A model generated the notes under the pieces. It was not told where the DNA came from, made no database searches, and worked only from the letters and a program-made list of their open reading frames with translations. Made by a program: the position numbers and the translations under genes. Positions 6,406 through 7,075 of a DNA stretch of 7,075 nt are shown piece by piece; the first letter of the stretch is position 1, and each line of letters opens with the position of its first letter. The DNA comes from Candidatus Nanopelagicales bacterium (GTDB lineage: Bacteria; Actinomycetota; Actinomycetes; S36-B12; UBA10799): contig JAUYKX010000010.1 in the NCBI GenBank assembly GCA_030699055.1, positions 1 to 7,075 on the forward strand. Direction: 5' to 3'.

Positions 6406-6548
6406 CAGCACGTGAACGGCAGCGATGAACACACGCCCAGTCGGACCATAGAACGGCGGGAGGTGCGCAGGCTCGCTGCCAGCGCAAGCAGTCACCCGAT
6501 CGCCGCCGGCTCACAAGTCGGCAGGCGCCACTCCACCCGGATGTGAGT

Positions 6549-6563
6549 GATATCGTCTGATAG
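6549..6563. promoter_or_regulatory. Candidate VapBC operator
   Basis: TATC and GATA arms (6551-6554 and 6559-6562) form an inverted repeat around GTCT, 25 nt before the vapB start. VapB antitoxins of the ribbon-helix-helix class typically repress their own operon by binding such inverted repeats near the promoter. The arms are short, so chance is possible. Confidence 0.3.
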
Positions 6564-6587
6564 CAGAGCGAAAGATGGGGTGTGAAG

Positions 6588-6809
6588 ATGACCGATGTGC
6601 TCATCCGGGATCTACCTGACGACGTAATCGCGGCAATCGATCGCAATGCCGAACGGTTGGGCTTATCGCGCAACGAGTACCTACGCCGCCAGTTGGCCCT
6701 GGACATTGGGTCCACTCAATCCGAATTGAATGCGGACGCCTGGAGAACCTTCGGTGAGACGTTCGCCGACCTCGCTGACCCGACCGTGATGGATGGCGCG
6801 TGGCGATGA
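6588..6809 (+). CDS. vapB: VapB-like ribbon-helix-helix antitoxin
   Basis: 73 aa from ATG 6588, with GGGG seven nt upstream. A GTG two codons earlier (6582) is less likely because the G-run would touch it. Residues 1-38 are the DNA-binding ribbon-helix-helix: a short strand (TDVLIRDLP), helix (DDVIAAIDRNAERLG) and second helix (SRNEYLRRQLAL). Residues 45-73 are the toxin-binding tail, ending in DPTVMDGAWR. From memory the N-terminal LIRD.PDDV and C-terminal DP..M..AWR resemble M. tuberculosis VapB2. Its role would be to neutralise the toxin by blocking its active site and, as a VapBC complex, to repress the operon. Its stop codon overlaps the toxin start by ATGA, typical of translationally coupled toxin-antitoxin pairs. 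Confidence 0.9.
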   Translation: MTDVLIRDLPDDVIAAIDRNAERLGLSRNEYLRRQLALDIGSTQSELNADAWRTFGETFADLADPTVMDGAWR

Positions 6810-7075
6810 CGGTCTGGCTGGCAGACAAGTCGGCCCTGGTCCGCTTCCCGCAATGCCCGGAGATCGCGGAATGGTCAGCGCGGGTCACTCGGGGGCTCGT
6901 TCGGATCACCGCTGTGACCCGCCTGGAGATCGGATACTCGGCTCGTTCCGGCACTCAACTTCGCGCGGCAGCGACAAGCCCCCCGTTATCGCTCATGCCG
7001 CTTCAGAACCTGGCGCCGGCTATGGAGGCTCGCGCGATCGAAGTCCAGCAACAACTCGCCGACCGCGGCCACCAT
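6806..7075 (+). CDS. vapC: VapC-like PIN-domain ribonuclease toxin, truncated by window end
   Basis: 90 codons visible from ATG 6806, with the reading frame open at 7075. The start overlaps the vapB stop by 4 nt. The N-terminal LADKSAL carries the first PIN-domain metal-binding acid (Asp7), and TRLEIGY the conserved Glu41. The later acids (expected in a PDLLIA-like motif and near the C-terminus) lie beyond the window. Resemblance to M. tuberculosis VapC2 is good across the visible part (DKSALVR, ITAVTRLE, PPLS.MP, LADRGHH). VapC toxins are Mg2+-dependent endoribonucleases that cleave specific tRNA or rRNA sites when freed from VapB. The visible half looks intact; whether the whole toxin is intact cannot be told here. 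Confidence 0.9.
   Translation, partial: MTVWLADKSALVRFPQCPEIAEWSARVTRGLVRITAVTRLEIGYSARSGTQLRAAATSPPLSLMPLQNLAPAMEARAIEVQQQLADRGHH

Larger units (their letters stand above)
6258..6587. other. Divergent intergenic region between scaffold operon and vapBC
   Basis: About 330 nt that should hold the promoters of both divergent units. It contains a T6 run (6364-6369), a 9-bp tandem repeat (6370-6405) and a small inverted repeat just before vapB. Part of it (up to 6449) is open in frame with the scaffold gene and could be translated if an upstream start is used. I see no clear -35/-10 pair; TATCGT at 6551-6556 fits a loose actinobacterial TAnnnT -10 for vapB. Confidence 0.45.

Overview
The window is GC-rich and densely coded. 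It reads as actinobacterial: codons end mostly in G or C, there are two lipoproteins with classical lipoboxes, and there is a VapB/VapC pair that closely resembles what I recall of Mycobacterium tuberculosis VapB2/VapC2. The species cannot be named from the sequence.

Left part (1-1341, minus strand). Two genes lie head to tail. The one at the left edge is a secreted protein with a signal peptide, a basic N-terminal domain, a Gly/Ser/Pro linker and the start of a second domain cut off by the window. Upstream of it is a 206-aa protein I cannot assign with confidence. It has no secretion signal of its own and may be the 3' remnant of a larger secreted enzyme.

Middle (1377-4227). Two putative lipoproteins face each other. 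On the plus strand is a 323-aa pentapeptide-repeat lipoprotein with about 47 repeats. On the minus strand is a 601-aa lipoprotein carrying a Lon-type (S16) proteolytic domain with an intact Ser/Lys dyad but no AAA+ ATPase. It is followed by a long Ala-rich, probably helical C-terminal region of unknown role.

Right part (4513-6257, minus strand). A tightly coupled two-gene operon encodes an IscU/NifU-like iron-sulfur scaffold-family protein followed, after 8 nt, by a GGGtGRT-family protein. Both are very highly conserved families that I know to occur together. To my knowledge the GGGtGRT protein has no defined function, so this operon is the best candidate here for an undescribed biochemical system.

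Right edge (6588-7075, plus strand). A VapB-like ribbon-helix-helix antitoxin overlaps by 4 nt a VapC-like PIN-domain toxin truncated by the window end. It is transcribed divergently from the scaffold/GGGtGRT operon across about 330 nt. That stretch holds a 9-bp tandem repeat and a small inverted repeat that could be the VapBC operator. I see no rRNA, tRNA, CRISPR array or insertion sequence.
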